Below, piece after piece: positions 47,991 through 58,602 of a DNA stretch of 64,000 bases. A model generated the notes under the pieces. The model was not told the DNA's origin and did not search any database. It saw only the letters and a list, made by a program, of their open reading frames with translations. Both the position numbers and the translations under genes were made by a program. Position 1 is the stretch's first letter; each line of letters opens with the position of its first letter. Source of the stretch: Chroococcidiopsis sp. TS-821 (lineage in GTDB: Bacteria > Cyanobacteriota > Cyanobacteriia > Cyanobacteriales > Chroococcidiopsidaceae); the NCBI RefSeq assembly GCF_002939305.1, contig NZ_MVDI01000003.1:62001-126000 (forward strand). The letters are read 5' to 3'.

Positions 47991-50474
47991 ATGGCTGTTA
48001 AAGATTTGACTTCCATCAGTACAGCCTTAAGCGCTACTTACGACCTACGTTTAGTTGTGCTTTCGCTGGTAGTTGCAATCATCAGTTCGTATACTGCACT
48101 CGATATGGCGGGGCAAATACCAGCAACACAAGGATTAGCGCGCAAACTATGGCTAGGTGGTAGTGCGATCGCGCTGGGAATTAGTATCTGGGTTATGCAC
48201 TTTATTGCAATGCTCGCCTACGAGTTACCCATCCCGATTACTTACGATATTGCAACTACGTTACTTTCGTTATTAGTTGCGATCGCCTTGTGTGGAGTTG
48301 GACTGTCTATTGCTAGCAAACGACCACTCGGCTGGTTGGCTTTACTCGCAGGTGGAACGTTTGTCGGGTTAGGTATTATTGGCATGCATTTCACGGCAAT
48401 GCGGGGAATGCGACTCGCGGCAATGCCAGTGTACAACCCATTGTTTGTCATTGGTGCTGGAGTTTTCACAATTTTGATGTCCATCGCCGCTTTGTGGTTG
48501 GCGTTTCATGCGAGTGCTGAAAAAATTGTGTCGTCGGAAAGTTTAGGAAAAGTTGGTAGCGCAGTTTTTGCAGGAGTTGCGATTGATGCACTACATTACT
48601 TAGGGATGATGGCGGTTAACTATTATCCGTCAATCAAAATGCTATCTCAAAGTAGTACTGGAATCGATCGGTTTGTTTTAGCCATTTCTACGGGGACTGC
48701 GGGTTTAAGTATTTTATTGTTAGCGTCAGTGGGTTCGTATTTCGGTCAACGCCTCAGTGCTAAGATTGCCAACGCGGAAGCCTTGCGGGAAAGCGAAGAA
48801 CGATATCAAAAGTTATTTGATTTTGCACCGGATGCTTATTTTGCGATCGCTGCTGATGGTACGCTCAAATCGGTTAATAATTATGCGGCAGAGTATTTAG
48901 GCTATGACAAACAAGAGTTAATAGGTCAACCTGCTTTGGTAACGATTTACGAAGGCGATCGCGATTGGATGCAAGAGTGGATGGCGAGTATCTTCCGCGA
49001 AAAGATTACAAGCAGCGAAATAGAACTGCGCAAAGTTCGTAAAGATGGTTCTGTGCTTTGGGTACGCGAACGCAATCAGCTAGTGATTGATAACGAAGGC
49101 GAAGCAATCGAGTTACACGCAATTTGTCGTGACATTACCGAACGCAAACAAGCCGAAGAAGAATTACTCCAAACGGCTTTTCACGATGCACTCACAGGTT
49201 TACCCAACCGCGCGTTATTTCTAGATCGTCTAGAACAAGCGATTCAACACGCTAAAAGATATCCAAATTATCTATTTGCGGTTCTTTTTCTTGATTTAGA
49301 TCGCTTCAAGGTGATTAATGACAGCTTAGGTCATCTTCTCGGTGATAAGTTGCTGATTGCGATCGCAACTCGACTACAAGAATGTTTGCGTCCAACTGAT
49401 ACTGTCGCCCGACTTGGCGGCGATGAGTTTACCATCTTACTCGACGGCATTCAAGATGCGAGCGATACAATTCGCGTCGCCGAAAGAATCGAACAAGCAC
49501 TGACGTCACCCTTTGAAATTGAAGACCAACAAATATTTACCTCTGCAAGTATTGGCATTGCTTTGAGTAGTACAGATTACGACCAACCCGAAGCACTGCT
49601 ACGCAATGCTGATATTGCTATGTATCGTGCTAAAAATCAAGGCGTAGGACGCTACGAAATATTTAACCCCGCAATGTACGCCAAAGCTGTAGCACGCTTA
49701 CAGCTTGAAACTGACTTGCGTAATGCAATTGAAAGACAAGAGTTTATTCTGCAATATCAGCCGATTATCTCGTTACAAACAGGAAAAATTACGGGCTTTG
49801 AAGCATTAGTACGCTGGCAACATCCGCAACACGGTTTGCAATATCCGGAAGCATTTATTGCTATAGCAGAAGAAACAGGAATGATAACTCGCTTGTGTCA
49901 ACGGGTATTCCATACTGCATGTTATCAATTATATCAATGGCAGCAACTACTGGCAGAAGCAAAAGATCTAATTATTAGTATCAATCTTTCTGGTAAACAG
50001 TTTTCTCAGCCAAATATCGTCGAACAAATTCAGCAAGTTCTACAACAGACTAACTTAGCTGCTTCAAGTTTGAGGCTAGAAATTGTTGAAGGCGTGATTA
50101 TGGAAGATAATGATGCAATTGCCACTAAGTTATTGCGGTTAAGAGATTTAGGCGTTCAACTATCAATCGATGATTTTGGTACGGGATATTCTTCCTTAGC
50201 GCGCTTGTACCACTTTCCTATCAACGGCTTAAAAATTGATCGCTCTTTTGTTTCTCGTATTGGTAAAGATCGAGCAAGTTCCGAAATTGTCGAAACAATT
50301 ATTACACTCGCACATAAACTAAACATTGATGTCACCGCCGAAGGTGTAGAAACATCAGCACAACTAGCATATTTAAAAACATTACAATGCGAATATGCCC
50401 AAGGATTTTTTATTTCACAATCACTAAATAGTGACCAAGTAGAAACTTTACTAAAAGGCAATCCTCAGTGGTGA
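47991..50474 (+). CDS. MHYT-PAS-GGDEF-EAL signalling protein
   Basis: 827-residue cyclic di-GMP enzyme of the plasma membrane. Residues 20-250 form a seven-helix MHYT sensor with metal-ligand motifs MHFIAM (69) and MHFTAM; the third motif reads LHYLGM. A PAS domain (about 275-395) follows, then GGDEF with an intact RLGGDEFTILL and EAL with an intact GFEALVRW and DDFGTGYSSL. Both cyclase and phosphodiesterase sites therefore look active. MHYT sensors are thought to bind copper and sense gases such as oxygen, CO or NO. Confidence 0.93.
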   Translation: MAVKDLTSISTALSATYDLRLVVLSLVVAIISSYTALDMAGQIPATQGLARKLWLGGSAIALGISIWVMHFIAMLAYELPIPITYDIATTLLSLLVAIALCGVGLSIASKRPLGWLALLAGGTFVGLGIIGMHFTAMRGMRLAAMPVYNPLFVIGAGVFTILMSIAALWLAFHASAEKIVSSESLGKVGSAVFAGVAIDALHYLGMMAVNYYPSIKMLSQSSTGIDRFVLAISTGTAGLSILLLASVGSYFGQRLSAKIANAEALRESEERYQKLFDFAPDAYFAIAADGTLKSVNNYAAEYLGYDKQELIGQPALVTIYEGDRDWMQEWMASIFREKITSSEIELRKVRKDGSVLWVRERNQLVIDNEGEAIELHAICRDITERKQAEEELLQTAFHDALTGLPNRALFLDRLEQAIQHAKRYPNYLFAVLFLDLDRFKVINDSLGHLLGDKLLIAIATRLQECLRPTDTVARLGGDEFTILLDGIQDASDTIRVAERIEQALTSPFEIEDQQIFTSASIGIALSSTDYDQPEALLRNADIAMYRAKNQGVGRYEIFNPAMYAKAVARLQLETDLRNAIERQEFILQYQPIISLQTGKITGFEALVRWQHPQHGLQYPEAFIAIAEETGMITRLCQRVFHTACYQLYQWQQLLAEAKDLIISINLSGKQFSQPNIVEQIQQVLQQTNLAASSLRLEIVEGVIMEDNDAIATKLLRLRDLGVQLSIDDFGTGYSSLARLYHFPINGLKIDRSFVSRIGKDRASSEIVETIITLAHKLNIDVTAEGVETSAQLAYLKTLQCEYAQGFFISQSLNSDQVETLLKGNPQW

Positions 50475-50539
50475 TTGGCAATTAGCTTTTAGCTTATAAA
50501 TGATTCCTAAATACTAAACTGCTTTTTTACGATCAGATA

Positions 50540-51901
50540 TTACACTTTAACTGCTGAATTACTATTAGCTGGCTCGTAAAAATCACCTTGCTTGTCAACT
50601 CCTACTGTTAATAAAGAGTCTTCCCCTGTAATTAATCTTGCACCACGCTTGCGCGTCCAATAATTCCAACCCCATTGGAGAAGAACCACGAGTTTATTAT
50701 CAAATTCAATTAAAAAGTAAATGTGGACAAAAACCCAGGTAAGCCACGCTAAGAAGCCAGAGAATTTGACAAAACCAAAATCTACAACTGCTGCATTGCG
50801 TCCAATTACGGCTAGACTGCCACGATCAAAGTAATTAAAAGGTGGTAACGTCTTTCCTTGTAGTCGCTGTTTAATGAGTGCAGCGACATACTGTCCTTCT
50901 TGCATTGCGACAGGTGCAACACCAGGTAAAGGTTTACCGTTTTGGTGCGAGAAATTTGCTAAGTCGCCAACAACAAAAATATTAGGATGTCCTGGAATAC
51001 TCAAATCTGGTTCAACGATAACTCGTCCTGCACGGTCGAGTTGAGCGCCAGTACGCTTAGCCAGCGTTTCTCCCATGGGTGACGCTTTGACACCCGCAGC
51101 CCAAAGGATTGTTTTGGCAGGAATTTGGGCGACTTCGTCGCCTTGCTTGGTAGTTACTATATCGTCTGCAATGTTGGTAACTAATGTTTTCGTTTGTACT
51201 GTTACACCCAATCGCTGAAGAGATTTTGCCGCTTTTGCAGATAATTCGGGTGCATAGGGAGGTAGTAGGCGATCCATCCCTTCAAGTAGTAGGATCTTAG
51301 CTTCAGCAGTATCAATATTGCGAAAGTCTTTTTTTAATGTACTATATGCAAGCTCAGCGATCGCGCCTGCTAACTCTACTCCTGTAGGTCCACCGCCAAC
51401 AATTACAAACGTTAACCAAGCTTGACGTTTTTCTGGATCGGTTTCTTTTTCAGCCGCTTCGAACGCGACAAAAATTCGCCGCCGCATTTCTAGTGCATCT
51501 TCAACGGTTTTTAATCCTGGGGCAAATTCTGACCATTCATCTTTACCAAAATACGAATGCTTAACACCTGTAGCAACAACTAAACTATCGTACTCTAGCG
51601 CTTGATTGTGTAGTACGATCTTGCGCTGTTCCGGGTCAATATCGACAACCTCTCCCATCAGCACTTTGGTGTTTTTGTTGCGGTTTAGGACTGAGCGGAG
51701 TGGCGAAGAAATATCAGCAGGCGATAAAGTCCCTGTTGCAACTTGGTAAAGTAAGGGTTGAAATAAATGAAAGTTACGTTTATCGATTAGTGTAACCTCT
51801 ACGGGGACACTGCCAAGAGATTTCGCTGCATATAAACCGCCAAACCCACCACCGATGATAACAACACGATGCGGAGATTGATTTTCGACAGCGTTGACCA
51901 T
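50540..51901 (-). CDS. ndh: Type II NADH dehydrogenase (NDH-2)
   Basis: Single-subunit flavoprotein that passes electrons from NAD(P)H to quinone without pumping protons. 453 residues: FAD site VVIIGGGFGGLYAAKSL at 12-28, NADH site FVIVGGGPTGVELAGAIAEL, the second FAD segment NIFVVGDLA, and a C-terminal hydrophobic segment (FLAWLTWVFVHIYFLIEF) that would attach it to the membrane. Cyanobacteria often carry several; which paralogue this is cannot be told. Confidence 0.9.
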   Translation of the reverse strand: MVNAVENQSPHRVVIIGGGFGGLYAAKSLGSVPVEVTLIDKRNFHLFQPLLYQVATGTLSPADISSPLRSVLNRNKNTKVLMGEVVDIDPEQRKIVLHNQALEYDSLVVATGVKHSYFGKDEWSEFAPGLKTVEDALEMRRRIFVAFEAAEKETDPEKRQAWLTFVIVGGGPTGVELAGAIAELAYSTLKKDFRNIDTAEAKILLLEGMDRLLPPYAPELSAKAAKSLQRLGVTVQTKTLVTNIADDIVTTKQGDEVAQIPAKTILWAAGVKASPMGETLAKRTGAQLDRAGRVIVEPDLSIPGHPNIFVVGDLANFSHQNGKPLPGVAPVAMQEGQYVAALIKQRLQGKTLPPFNYFDRGSLAVIGRNAAVVDFGFVKFSGFLAWLTWVFVHIYFLIEFDNKLVVLLQWGWNYWTRKRGARLITGEDSLLTVGVDKQGDFYEPANSNSAVKV

Positions 51902-52232
51902 ATAAAGTTGACTTTTAGATAATTTCTTTACAGACGTTCATATTAGCTCAACTTGAGAGAATCGGCGTAGCGATCGCTACAGGTTATGCAGTATCGAGTG
52001 ATGAGTAGTCAGTGGCTAGTGGTTAGTGCGTGAGTTTCCCTTGCACCCCTGCTTCCTCTACTTCCATACTCAATATTCACAATCTGGAATCTATTTCTTT
52101 GGTCAGAGGTTAGCGGAATGAGCGGTTTGAAAAAATTGAGATCGACGGTTTTGCTTTACACGAAAGAAAAACGCAGCGATCGGCTTTGGCAGTCATAGAT
52201 TTACTGACAAAGCGACCATATCAGGGTGTTAC
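51902..52232. other. Promoter gap with short repeats
   Basis: 331 bases between divergent ndh and the catalase. At about 51996-52030 a TAGTCAGTGGCTAGTGGTTA stretch belongs to the degenerate TAGTGG/TTAGC class of short repeats. No gene seen. Confidence 0.45.
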
Positions 52233-53735
52233 ATGATAGACAATCAACCGCAATCAAACAACAAACAGGAAATTCTGACAAATCGTCAGGGACATCCAGT
52301 TACAGATAATCAGAATGTGAGAACTGTAGGCGATCGCGGACCTACTGTCCTCGAAAACTACAACTTTTTAGAAAAAATTACGCACTTCGACCGCGAACGC
52401 ATTCCCGAACGAGTTGTTCATGCGCGTGGTGCTGGAGCCCACGGTTATTTTGAAGCGTATGGAACTGTAGGAGACGAGCCTATTAACAAGTATACGCGTG
52501 CTAAGCTTTTTCAAGAAAAAGGCAAGATTACGCCTGTCTTTGTTCGTTTTTCTACGGTGATTCATGGCGGACATTCACCAGAAACGCTCCGCGATCCCCG
52601 CGGGTTTGCTGTTAAATTTTATACTGAAGATGGCAACTGGGATTTAGTTGGAAATAACTTGAAGGTCTTTTTCATTCGCGACCCGATCAAGTTTCCTGAC
52701 TTAGTTCATGCGTTTAAGCCAGATCCAGTCACTAATAAACAAGACCCCAATCGCATTTTTGACTTTATCAGTCTGACACCCGAAGCAACGCACATGATTA
52801 CGTGGTTATTTAGCCCTTGGGGAATTCCTGCAAGTTACCGCCACATGGAAGGATCGGGTGTCAATACTTACAAATGGGTAAATGCTGATGGTGTAGGCTA
52901 CCTTGTTAAGTATCACTTTATTCCAAAACAAGGCGTGAAGTGTTTAACTCAAGCACAAGCGGAACAAATTCAAGCGAAGGAATTTAACCACGCTACTGTG
53001 GATTTGTACGAAGCAATTGAAAACGGCGAATATCCTGAATGGGAGTTTGCTGTGCAAATTCTATCGGATGACGAACACCCCGAACTTGACTTCGACCCCC
53101 TTGACCCTACCAAAGTTTGGCCTCAAGAACAAATTCCATTGTTACCTGTTGGTCGTATGGTACTTGACAAAAATCCAACGAACTATTTTGCGGAAGTTGA
53201 GCAAGCCGCGTTTGGTACAGGCGTGTTAGTCGATGGGTTAGACTTTTCTGACGACAAATTGCTACAAGGTCGAACTTTCTCTTACTCGGATACGCAACGT
53301 CACCGCATCGGGACTAACTATCTTCAGTTACCGATTAACAGTCCCAAAACTAAAGTTGCGACAAACTTGCGCGATGGTCAAATGACTTACCGCGTTGACG
53401 GTGTAGAAGCTGGTGAGAATCCGCACGTCAATTATGAGCCAAGCAGTATGCACGGGCTAAAAGAAGCGCCAAAATCAGGTAAGGAGCACGCGCCGTATGT
53501 TGAAGGACCTGTCACGCGCCAAAAAATTAGCCGGACGAATGATTACGGACAAGCAGGCGATCGCTACCGTGCGTTTTCAGACGAAGAACGTGACGATTTA
53601 ATCTTGAACTTGGTAAACGCGCTTAAACAATGTAATCCAGACATTCAAGAGCGAATGGTGGAGCATTTTACAAAAGCCGACCCCGAATACGGTTCAAGAG
53701 TACGCGAAGGACTTCAACAAAGTCAAGATATGTAA
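52233..53735 (+). CDS. katA: Monofunctional heme catalase
   Basis: Breaks down hydrogen peroxide. 500 residues, small-subunit class. Visible: distal His in [12 protein letters not shown], Asn in the [11 protein letters not shown] stretch, heme-ligand Tyr in [12 protein letters not shown] and the usual FVRFSTV. An AGGGTG precedes the ATG by about 6 bases. Most cyanobacteria rely on KatG or manganese catalase, so this gene is less common in the phylum. It sits beside the isi cluster but on the opposite strand. Confidence 0.95.
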   Translation: MIDNQPQSNNKQEILTNRQGHPVTDNQNVRTVGDRGPTVLENYNFLEKITHFDRERIPERVVHARGAGAHGYFEAYGTVGDEPINKYTRAKLFQEKGKITPVFVRFSTVIHGGHSPETLRDPRGFAVKFYTEDGNWDLVGNNLKVFFIRDPIKFPDLVHAFKPDPVTNKQDPNRIFDFISLTPEATHMITWLFSPWGIPASYRHMEGSGVNTYKWVNADGVGYLVKYHFIPKQGVKCLTQAQAEQIQAKEFNHATVDLYEAIENGEYPEWEFAVQILSDDEHPELDFDPLDPTKVWPQEQIPLLPVGRMVLDKNPTNYFAEVEQAAFGTGVLVDGLDFSDDKLLQGRTFSYSDTQRHRIGTNYLQLPINSPKTKVATNLRDGQMTYRVDGVEAGENPHVNYEPSSMHGLKEAPKSGKEHAPYVEGPVTRQKISRTNDYGQAGDRYRAFSDEERDDLILNLVNALKQCNPDIQERMVEHFTKADPEYGSRVREGLQQSQDM

Positions 53736-53954
53736 GGTTATAGCAGTTGGGGGTTAGGGTTAAAAGCTCTTTGGGTCGATGACTCCAAACACCTATTCTT
53801 AACCTATACTTCGATTGCCATAACATTTTTTTGAGTGTATGCTCGTCAACTTTGTTTTCTATTGCCCCGCAGGCGTCGGAAGGCATCCTCTATAAACTCA
53901 TTATCTGGTAGAGGTGTTCGTACAACATTTCTACCAGTTTTTCATCACTTGACT

Positions 53955-54686
53955 TCAAAGCAACAAACTAGCATGAAGTAAAGCAGATTGTTGAGTAAAT
54001 TGCCAAAAATCGATGATTTGTTCGCCAACAAGTTGATATTGAAAGTAGTGAAAAAAGTGCTTTCCTTGAGGACATAACCACAAGCGATCGCCTGCTTTCA
54101 AATAATCCTTCCAGCCTTGTAAATCTGCGGATTCAATAATGATGTCATCAGTACCCCCGCAAACCATTAATGGTACTGGTACGCCACTTGCAGGCAAACT
54201 CACCCGTTGTAAAAAGGAATGAGGCGATAGCGAGCAGTATAAGTCTTTTTGTAAGCGTTTGATTATACTGTTGATTGTACATTTATCTTGCGAGCCAAAC
54301 AAATTATAAGCCATCGAAGTCAGGACTCTTTGACGACTCATAATTTTGCGGTGATTATAATAGTGAGCTTGCCAATCAAGTGCTGGATCGGCTCCGACAG
54401 CAAGGAGCGTTAGCGATTTAACTTTGTCAGGATAGCGACGCGCATAAAGTAATCCGAGTAAGCCACTCGTACTGTGACCGACTAAATGAACTGGGCGATC
54501 GCACGATTGTAAGTAGTCGTGGAGTAATCCTAAAGCAACATCAAGCGAACATGGCTCGTCTTGTGTTTGACAATATTCCCACTGCGCCACCGTTAAGTGA
54601 TGTGACAAATAACATAAAAGTGGGCGATGAAAGCATTGCAAACTAGGGCTAGTATTAATCCACAAAACATCTGGAACTATAGACAT
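53955..54686 (-). CDS. Alpha/beta hydrolase of the isi cluster (IsiC-like)
   Basis: 243 residues with nucleophile elbow HLVGHSTSG, an acid in GGTDDIII and a terminal His in GKHFFHYF, all in alpha/beta hydrolase order. It is the last gene of isiA - CP43/PsaL - isiB - hydrolase, all leftward. In several cyanobacteria the isi operon has a third gene, isiC, of this type, so it may be isiC; its substrate is unknown. Confidence 0.72.
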   Translation of the reverse strand: MSIVPDVLWINTSPSLQCFHRPLLCYLSHHLTVAQWEYCQTQDEPCSLDVALGLLHDYLQSCDRPVHLVGHSTSGLLGLLYARRYPDKVKSLTLLAVGADPALDWQAHYYNHRKIMSRQRVLTSMAYNLFGSQDKCTINSIIKRLQKDLYCSLSPHSFLQRVSLPASGVPVPLMVCGGTDDIIIESADLQGWKDYLKAGDRLWLCPQGKHFFHYFQYQLVGEQIIDFWQFTQQSALLHASLLL

Positions 54687-54848
54687 ATAAAATCATTCAC
54701 AAATACGTCTTGCCAAGTAGCACAGGCAAGATACCTGTGCATTGCTGTATGTAGTTCTCTATAGCAAAGGAAGTAAAGGTAAGTATAGAAGTCTCAAATT
54801 AGACATACCTTGTCCCTGTTTTCACCCTGACTTCTGCTATCCTAATCA

Positions 54849-55358
54849 CTACACGCCAAACTCTTGCTTCAACTGAGATAACCAAGTTTTAACGCGCTGT
54901 TCTGTCAGCTCCGATTGATTATCTTCATCAAGCGCTAAACCAACAAATTTGCCATTTTTAACTGCTTTCGATTCATTAAACTCATATCCCTCAGTTGACC
55001 AATAGCCGACTGTTGTTCCTCCAAGTTCAGAAATTTTTTCTTCCAAAATTCCTAAAGCATCCATAAAATTATCGGCATAACCAACTTGATCGCCGGTTCC
55101 AAAATAAGCGACTTTCTTACCGCTAAAATCTATATCGTCGAGTTCTGGGAAAAAACCATCCCAATCACTTTGTAACTCACCAATATTCCAGGTAGGACAC
55201 GCAATAATTAGATTTTCGTAGTCATTAAACTCACTACCATCAACATCTGCCATATTGTGCAGCGTCACAACATCTTCACCTAATTCTTTCTGAATCATTT
55301 CAGCAACAGTTTCTGTTTTTCCTGTAGTTGAACCGTAGAATAAACCTATTTTTGACAT
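54849..55358 (-). CDS. isiB: Flavodoxin
   Basis: FMN electron carrier that replaces ferredoxin in iron shortage. 169 residues, a long-chain flavodoxin: FMN phosphate loop GSTTGKTET at 9-17, aromatic loops ACPTWNIGELQSDW and FGTGDQVGYADNF. It follows the CP43-PsaL gene by 87 bases in the isi cluster. Confidence 0.95.
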   Translation of the reverse strand: MSKIGLFYGSTTGKTETVAEMIQKELGEDVVTLHNMADVDGSEFNDYENLIIACPTWNIGELQSDWDGFFPELDDIDFSGKKVAYFGTGDQVGYADNFMDALGILEEKISELGGTTVGYWSTEGYEFNESKAVKNGKFVGLALDEDNQSELTEQRVKTWLSQLKQEFGV

Positions 55359-55445
55359 TTTTTCACCTGAAAGACTGAAAGTAAAATTTTTAGGGCAAAG
55401 CGACGCAGATTACAAATGCTGCTTATCGTTTTTGCCCCTATTGTG

Positions 55446-56951
55446 CTAATTGGCGATCGCAACAAAAGCACTCCAGCTATTCAACAGCAAATAGGCAAAA
55501 ATTGCGCCGCCAATACCACCGATAAAAAAGCCAGTGGTAAACTGACTCCACTCATTGACATTTTGTAAAGCTTCTGGAACATTGGGAACTGTTGTGGCAA
55601 AAGCAGGTCTTGGTTGGGTTTCTAGGCGTTTTTCTAATTTGGTCGTGCCGTAAATTGAAAAACCGATTGTCAGAATGAGAATCAAACCGCCAGCTGCGAG
55701 TAAACCAACTAGATCGCCAATGTTCGCATCGCGTAACTTCCCAATAGACCCTAACACGGCGAAAGGTCCTACTAACCAATAACCGTGCGCCATGCCAATT
55801 TCTAATCCTCGTGCTAATGGATTAATTCCTGGGCGGTAAATTGGTAAGTATCTAAGAAAGTTTAAAGTAACATCTTGGGAACTAACTGAGGCTGCTGTTT
55901 GCGGAGTAACTTGCGGTGGTTGAACCATGTCACCTTTTTTGAAATCAAAACCTGCAGCAGCAGCACGCGCGCGTAAAGCGTGCCAGATATGACCAATCAG
56001 GAAGATTAAAGCAAGGACAACATGAAATGTCACAAGCCAACCACGCACAGAAACCAACCCAGGTGCAGATTCTAGCGTGCGTACCGGACCATAAAAAACT
56101 TCAGGATAGACGGTGTTGTTAACCCACGCAAAGTACGCAGCGAAGAAGCCCATGTATGCTACAGCACCAATACTATACGAAAGATAAGCTTCGCCAGAGT
56201 AAATTAAGATGCGTCGCGCCCAAGCAAAAGGTTGCGTCAATATGTGAAAGATTCCTCCACCTATCAACATCAAGCCAACCCAGATATGACCGCCGACAAC
56301 ATCTTCTAAGTTATCAACTGCAGCCATTCCTTCGGAACCCCAAGCCCCGAATAGATAGCCAAAAATGCGGATAGGATTGAGTGTGGGATGACTAATTACG
56401 CGCACATTCCCACCACCAGCTGCCCAAGGATCGAACAATCCACCCCAAAACATCGCTTTAGCAACCAGTAGCAATGCACCCAACCCTAAAATGACGAGGT
56501 GAATGCCTAAGATAGATGTAATTTTGTCTTTATCTTTCCAGTCGTAACCGAAAAATCCAGCTAAGGTAGGGTTGTCTTCCAAAACTTCGGGACCTAACAA
56601 AGCGTGATAAAGTCCTCCTGCTGCCAGAATCACGGACGGAATAAGATGCAAGACGGCAACAACAAAGTAGGGATAGGTGCTGATCGCTTGTCCGCCAGCC
56701 CCGACACCAAAGCCCAGCGTTGCTAAATGTGGTAATAAGATTAACCCTTGCTCGTACATTGGTTGATCGGGATGAAAGCGCGACAACTCAAATAGCGTCA
56801 TTCCCCCAGCCCATAGCAAAATCAACCCTGCATGCGCGACGTGCGCGCCTAATAACTTACCTGATAAGTTCGTTAAGCGAAAGTTACCAGCCCACCAGCC
56901 TACATCAGGAATTTGATTTTTATAGGGGCTATCTGAAATCACTGCAGTCAT
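55446..56951 (-). CDS. CP43-like chlorophyll protein fused to a PsaL-like domain
   Basis: 501 residues. The first 340 are a six-helix CP43'/IsiA-type antenna ([49 protein letters not shown]) lacking the large lumenal loop of true CP43. Residues about 365-495 resemble the photosystem I subunit PsaL ([32 protein letters not shown], then [20 protein letters not shown]-like [20 protein letters not shown]). Such fusions are known in some cyanobacterial isi/pcb clusters and could dock the antenna at the PsaL site of photosystem I. AAGGAG stands 5 bases before the ATG. Confidence 0.92.
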   Translation of the reverse strand: MTAVISDSPYKNQIPDVGWWAGNFRLTNLSGKLLGAHVAHAGLILLWAGGMTLFELSRFHPDQPMYEQGLILLPHLATLGFGVGAGGQAISTYPYFVVAVLHLIPSVILAAGGLYHALLGPEVLEDNPTLAGFFGYDWKDKDKITSILGIHLVILGLGALLLVAKAMFWGGLFDPWAAGGGNVRVISHPTLNPIRIFGYLFGAWGSEGMAAVDNLEDVVGGHIWVGLMLIGGGIFHILTQPFAWARRILIYSGEAYLSYSIGAVAYMGFFAAYFAWVNNTVYPEVFYGPVRTLESAPGLVSVRGWLVTFHVVLALIFLIGHIWHALRARAAAAGFDFKKGDMVQPPQVTPQTAASVSSQDVTLNFLRYLPIYRPGINPLARGLEIGMAHGYWLVGPFAVLGSIGKLRDANIGDLVGLLAAGGLILILTIGFSIYGTTKLEKRLETQPRPAFATTVPNVPEALQNVNEWSQFTTGFFIGGIGGAIFAYLLLNSWSAFVAIAN

Positions 56952-57030
56952 AAGAACTCCTTGCGAATTATTTGCGTTATTGCAGTGTCAAGCACAGAAA
57001 TTTCTTGCAGGAAATTGCTAATAAATTGCA

Positions 57031-58089
57031 TTAACTTGGTTGCGGAACTACTGCATTTTCACTAATGCGACCTTTGCGAAAATCTAAACCACGCGATCGC
57101 AAAGCGTGCCAAATATGTCCTTGTAGAAAGAAAAATGCTAACCAGAAATGAGCATTTGCTAACCACGTCCGCGAAGTGACGAAATCAGGATTGGGTGATG
57201 AAAAGTAAGGCACAATATTCTGTCGTACTACCAACGCAGGACCGTAAAAGACTTCAGGATAAACAGTGGTATTGACCGAGACAAATAGCGTTGCCACAAA
57301 TCCCATCAACGCTAAAGCGCCCAAACTGTAAGACAAATAAGCTTCTCCTGACCAAACAAAGAACGGATACGTCCAGCGGAAAGGCTTGGTGAGGATGTGA
57401 AAGATTCCACCAAAAATCAACATCAAGCCAACCCAGATATGACCGCCGACAACATCCTCTAGGTTGTCAACGCCAGCAATCCAGAACTTACCAATAGCGC
57501 CGAAGAGATAGCCATAAATCACTGTAGGGTCGAGCGTTGGATTCGTAATTACTCTGACATCCTCGACGTTCGGGTCATACAAACCGCCAAAGTACATCGC
57601 CTTAGCAACTAACAGAAAGGCACCCACACCGAGTAAAACGAGATGAATGCCTAAGATTGTGGTCATTTTGTTCGTATCTGCCCAGTCGTAGCCAAAAAAC
57701 GGAAACCTTCCTTCTAACCTTTCTGGACCGCGTAGCGAATGAAAGATGCCACCAAAACCGAGAAAAGCAGATGAAATGAGGTGAATGACACCGATCGCAA
57801 AGTATGGTTGCGTATCTACCACAGTTCCATTAGCACCCACTCCCCAACCTTGGGCAGCAAGATGTGGTAGCAAAATTAATCCTTGCTCGTACATTGGTTT
57901 TGCAGGATTAAAATGACCCAGTTCAAATAACGTCATTGCCCCGGCCCACAGCACAATCAAGCCAGCATGAGCTACATGAGCACCGAGCAATTTACCGGAT
58001 AAATTTGTCAGGCGCGCATTACCTGCCCACCAAGGAGACTCTGCGAGGTCTTGCTCCACTGAAAGTGGACTCTTAGCGACAGTTGTCAC
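57031..58089 (-). CDS. isiA: Iron-stress chlorophyll-binding protein IsiA (CP43')
   Basis: 352 residues, six membrane helices, rich in conserved His chlorophyll ligands ([35 protein letters not shown]), without the large lumenal loop of PsbC, which defines IsiA. It forms rings around photosystem I when iron is short. Start GTG 58089, 9 bases after a perfect AGGAGG. First gene of the isi cluster; the CP43-PsaL gene follows after 79 bases. Confidence 0.95.
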   Translation of the reverse strand: MTTVAKSPLSVEQDLAESPWWAGNARLTNLSGKLLGAHVAHAGLIVLWAGAMTLFELGHFNPAKPMYEQGLILLPHLAAQGWGVGANGTVVDTQPYFAIGVIHLISSAFLGFGGIFHSLRGPERLEGRFPFFGYDWADTNKMTTILGIHLVLLGVGAFLLVAKAMYFGGLYDPNVEDVRVITNPTLDPTVIYGYLFGAIGKFWIAGVDNLEDVVGGHIWVGLMLIFGGIFHILTKPFRWTYPFFVWSGEAYLSYSLGALALMGFVATLFVSVNTTVYPEVFYGPALVVRQNIVPYFSSPNPDFVTSRTWLANAHFWLAFFFLQGHIWHALRSRGLDFRKGRISENAVVPQPS

Positions 58090-58098
58090 TGTATGCTA

Positions 58099-58126
58099 CC
58101 TCCTAATTGTTGAAAATTTTTTTCAA
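58099..58126 (-). promoter_or_regulatory. isiA ribosome binding site and inverted repeat
   Basis: AGGAGG (58099-58104) precedes the GTG start. Just upstream lies TTGAAA-ATTTT-TTTCAA (58110-58126), a perfect 6-bp inverted repeat matching 15 of 17 bases with 9855-9871. It would lie in the messenger leader close to the ribosome site, so it could act as a DNA operator or as an RNA hairpin. Confidence 0.5.
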
Positions 58127-58299
58127 AAACTTGCAAGATAGCTTACACTATAACGTTAGTTATTGACAATCCTTTTCATTAAATTTCTACAACTTTTTAC
58201 AAGCGCAACGATTAGCGCCATTTCTCGATTGCTGCACGCTATTTCACATCGAAAACGTCCAGAATTTGCGACAACCTACACTTATTCGGCATAACGCAT

Positions 58300-58602
58300 A
58301 TGTTCAATTTATTTCTTCAAGTAGTTCAGCCGATTGCAACTCCACTCTGCTTAGTTGCGGTTTCATCATTACTAGCCGTGTTTCTTTGGAGTATCGCGAT
58401 CGCAGCGCGCGACGGTATTGCTCGACTCAAGCAATTGCACCAAGTTCCTTGTAGTCGTTGCGCCTACTTCACCGGAGATTATCGACTCAAATGTACCGTC
58501 CATCCTTGCAAAGCACTTACTGAAGACGCCATTAATTGTTTGGATTATGAACCAGCAACCCACCCGCCCAAGTGTCACCCAAAAGCTTGTAAATGTCGGT
58601 GA
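58300..58602 (+). CDS. Conserved-looking small membrane protein with Cys cluster
   Basis: 100 residues: one membrane helix (about 14-36) and a cytoplasmic or lumenal tail with eight Cys, arranged PCSRCAYF...LKCTVHPCKAL...NCLDYEP and CHPKACKCR. The spacing suggests metal binding, iron-sulfur or zinc, or disulfides. I have no function for it. It is divergent from isiA across 210 bases. Confidence 0.7.
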   Translation: MFNLFLQVVQPIATPLCLVAVSSLLAVFLWSIAIAARDGIARLKQLHQVPCSRCAYFTGDYRLKCTVHPCKALTEDAINCLDYEPATHPPKCHPKACKCR

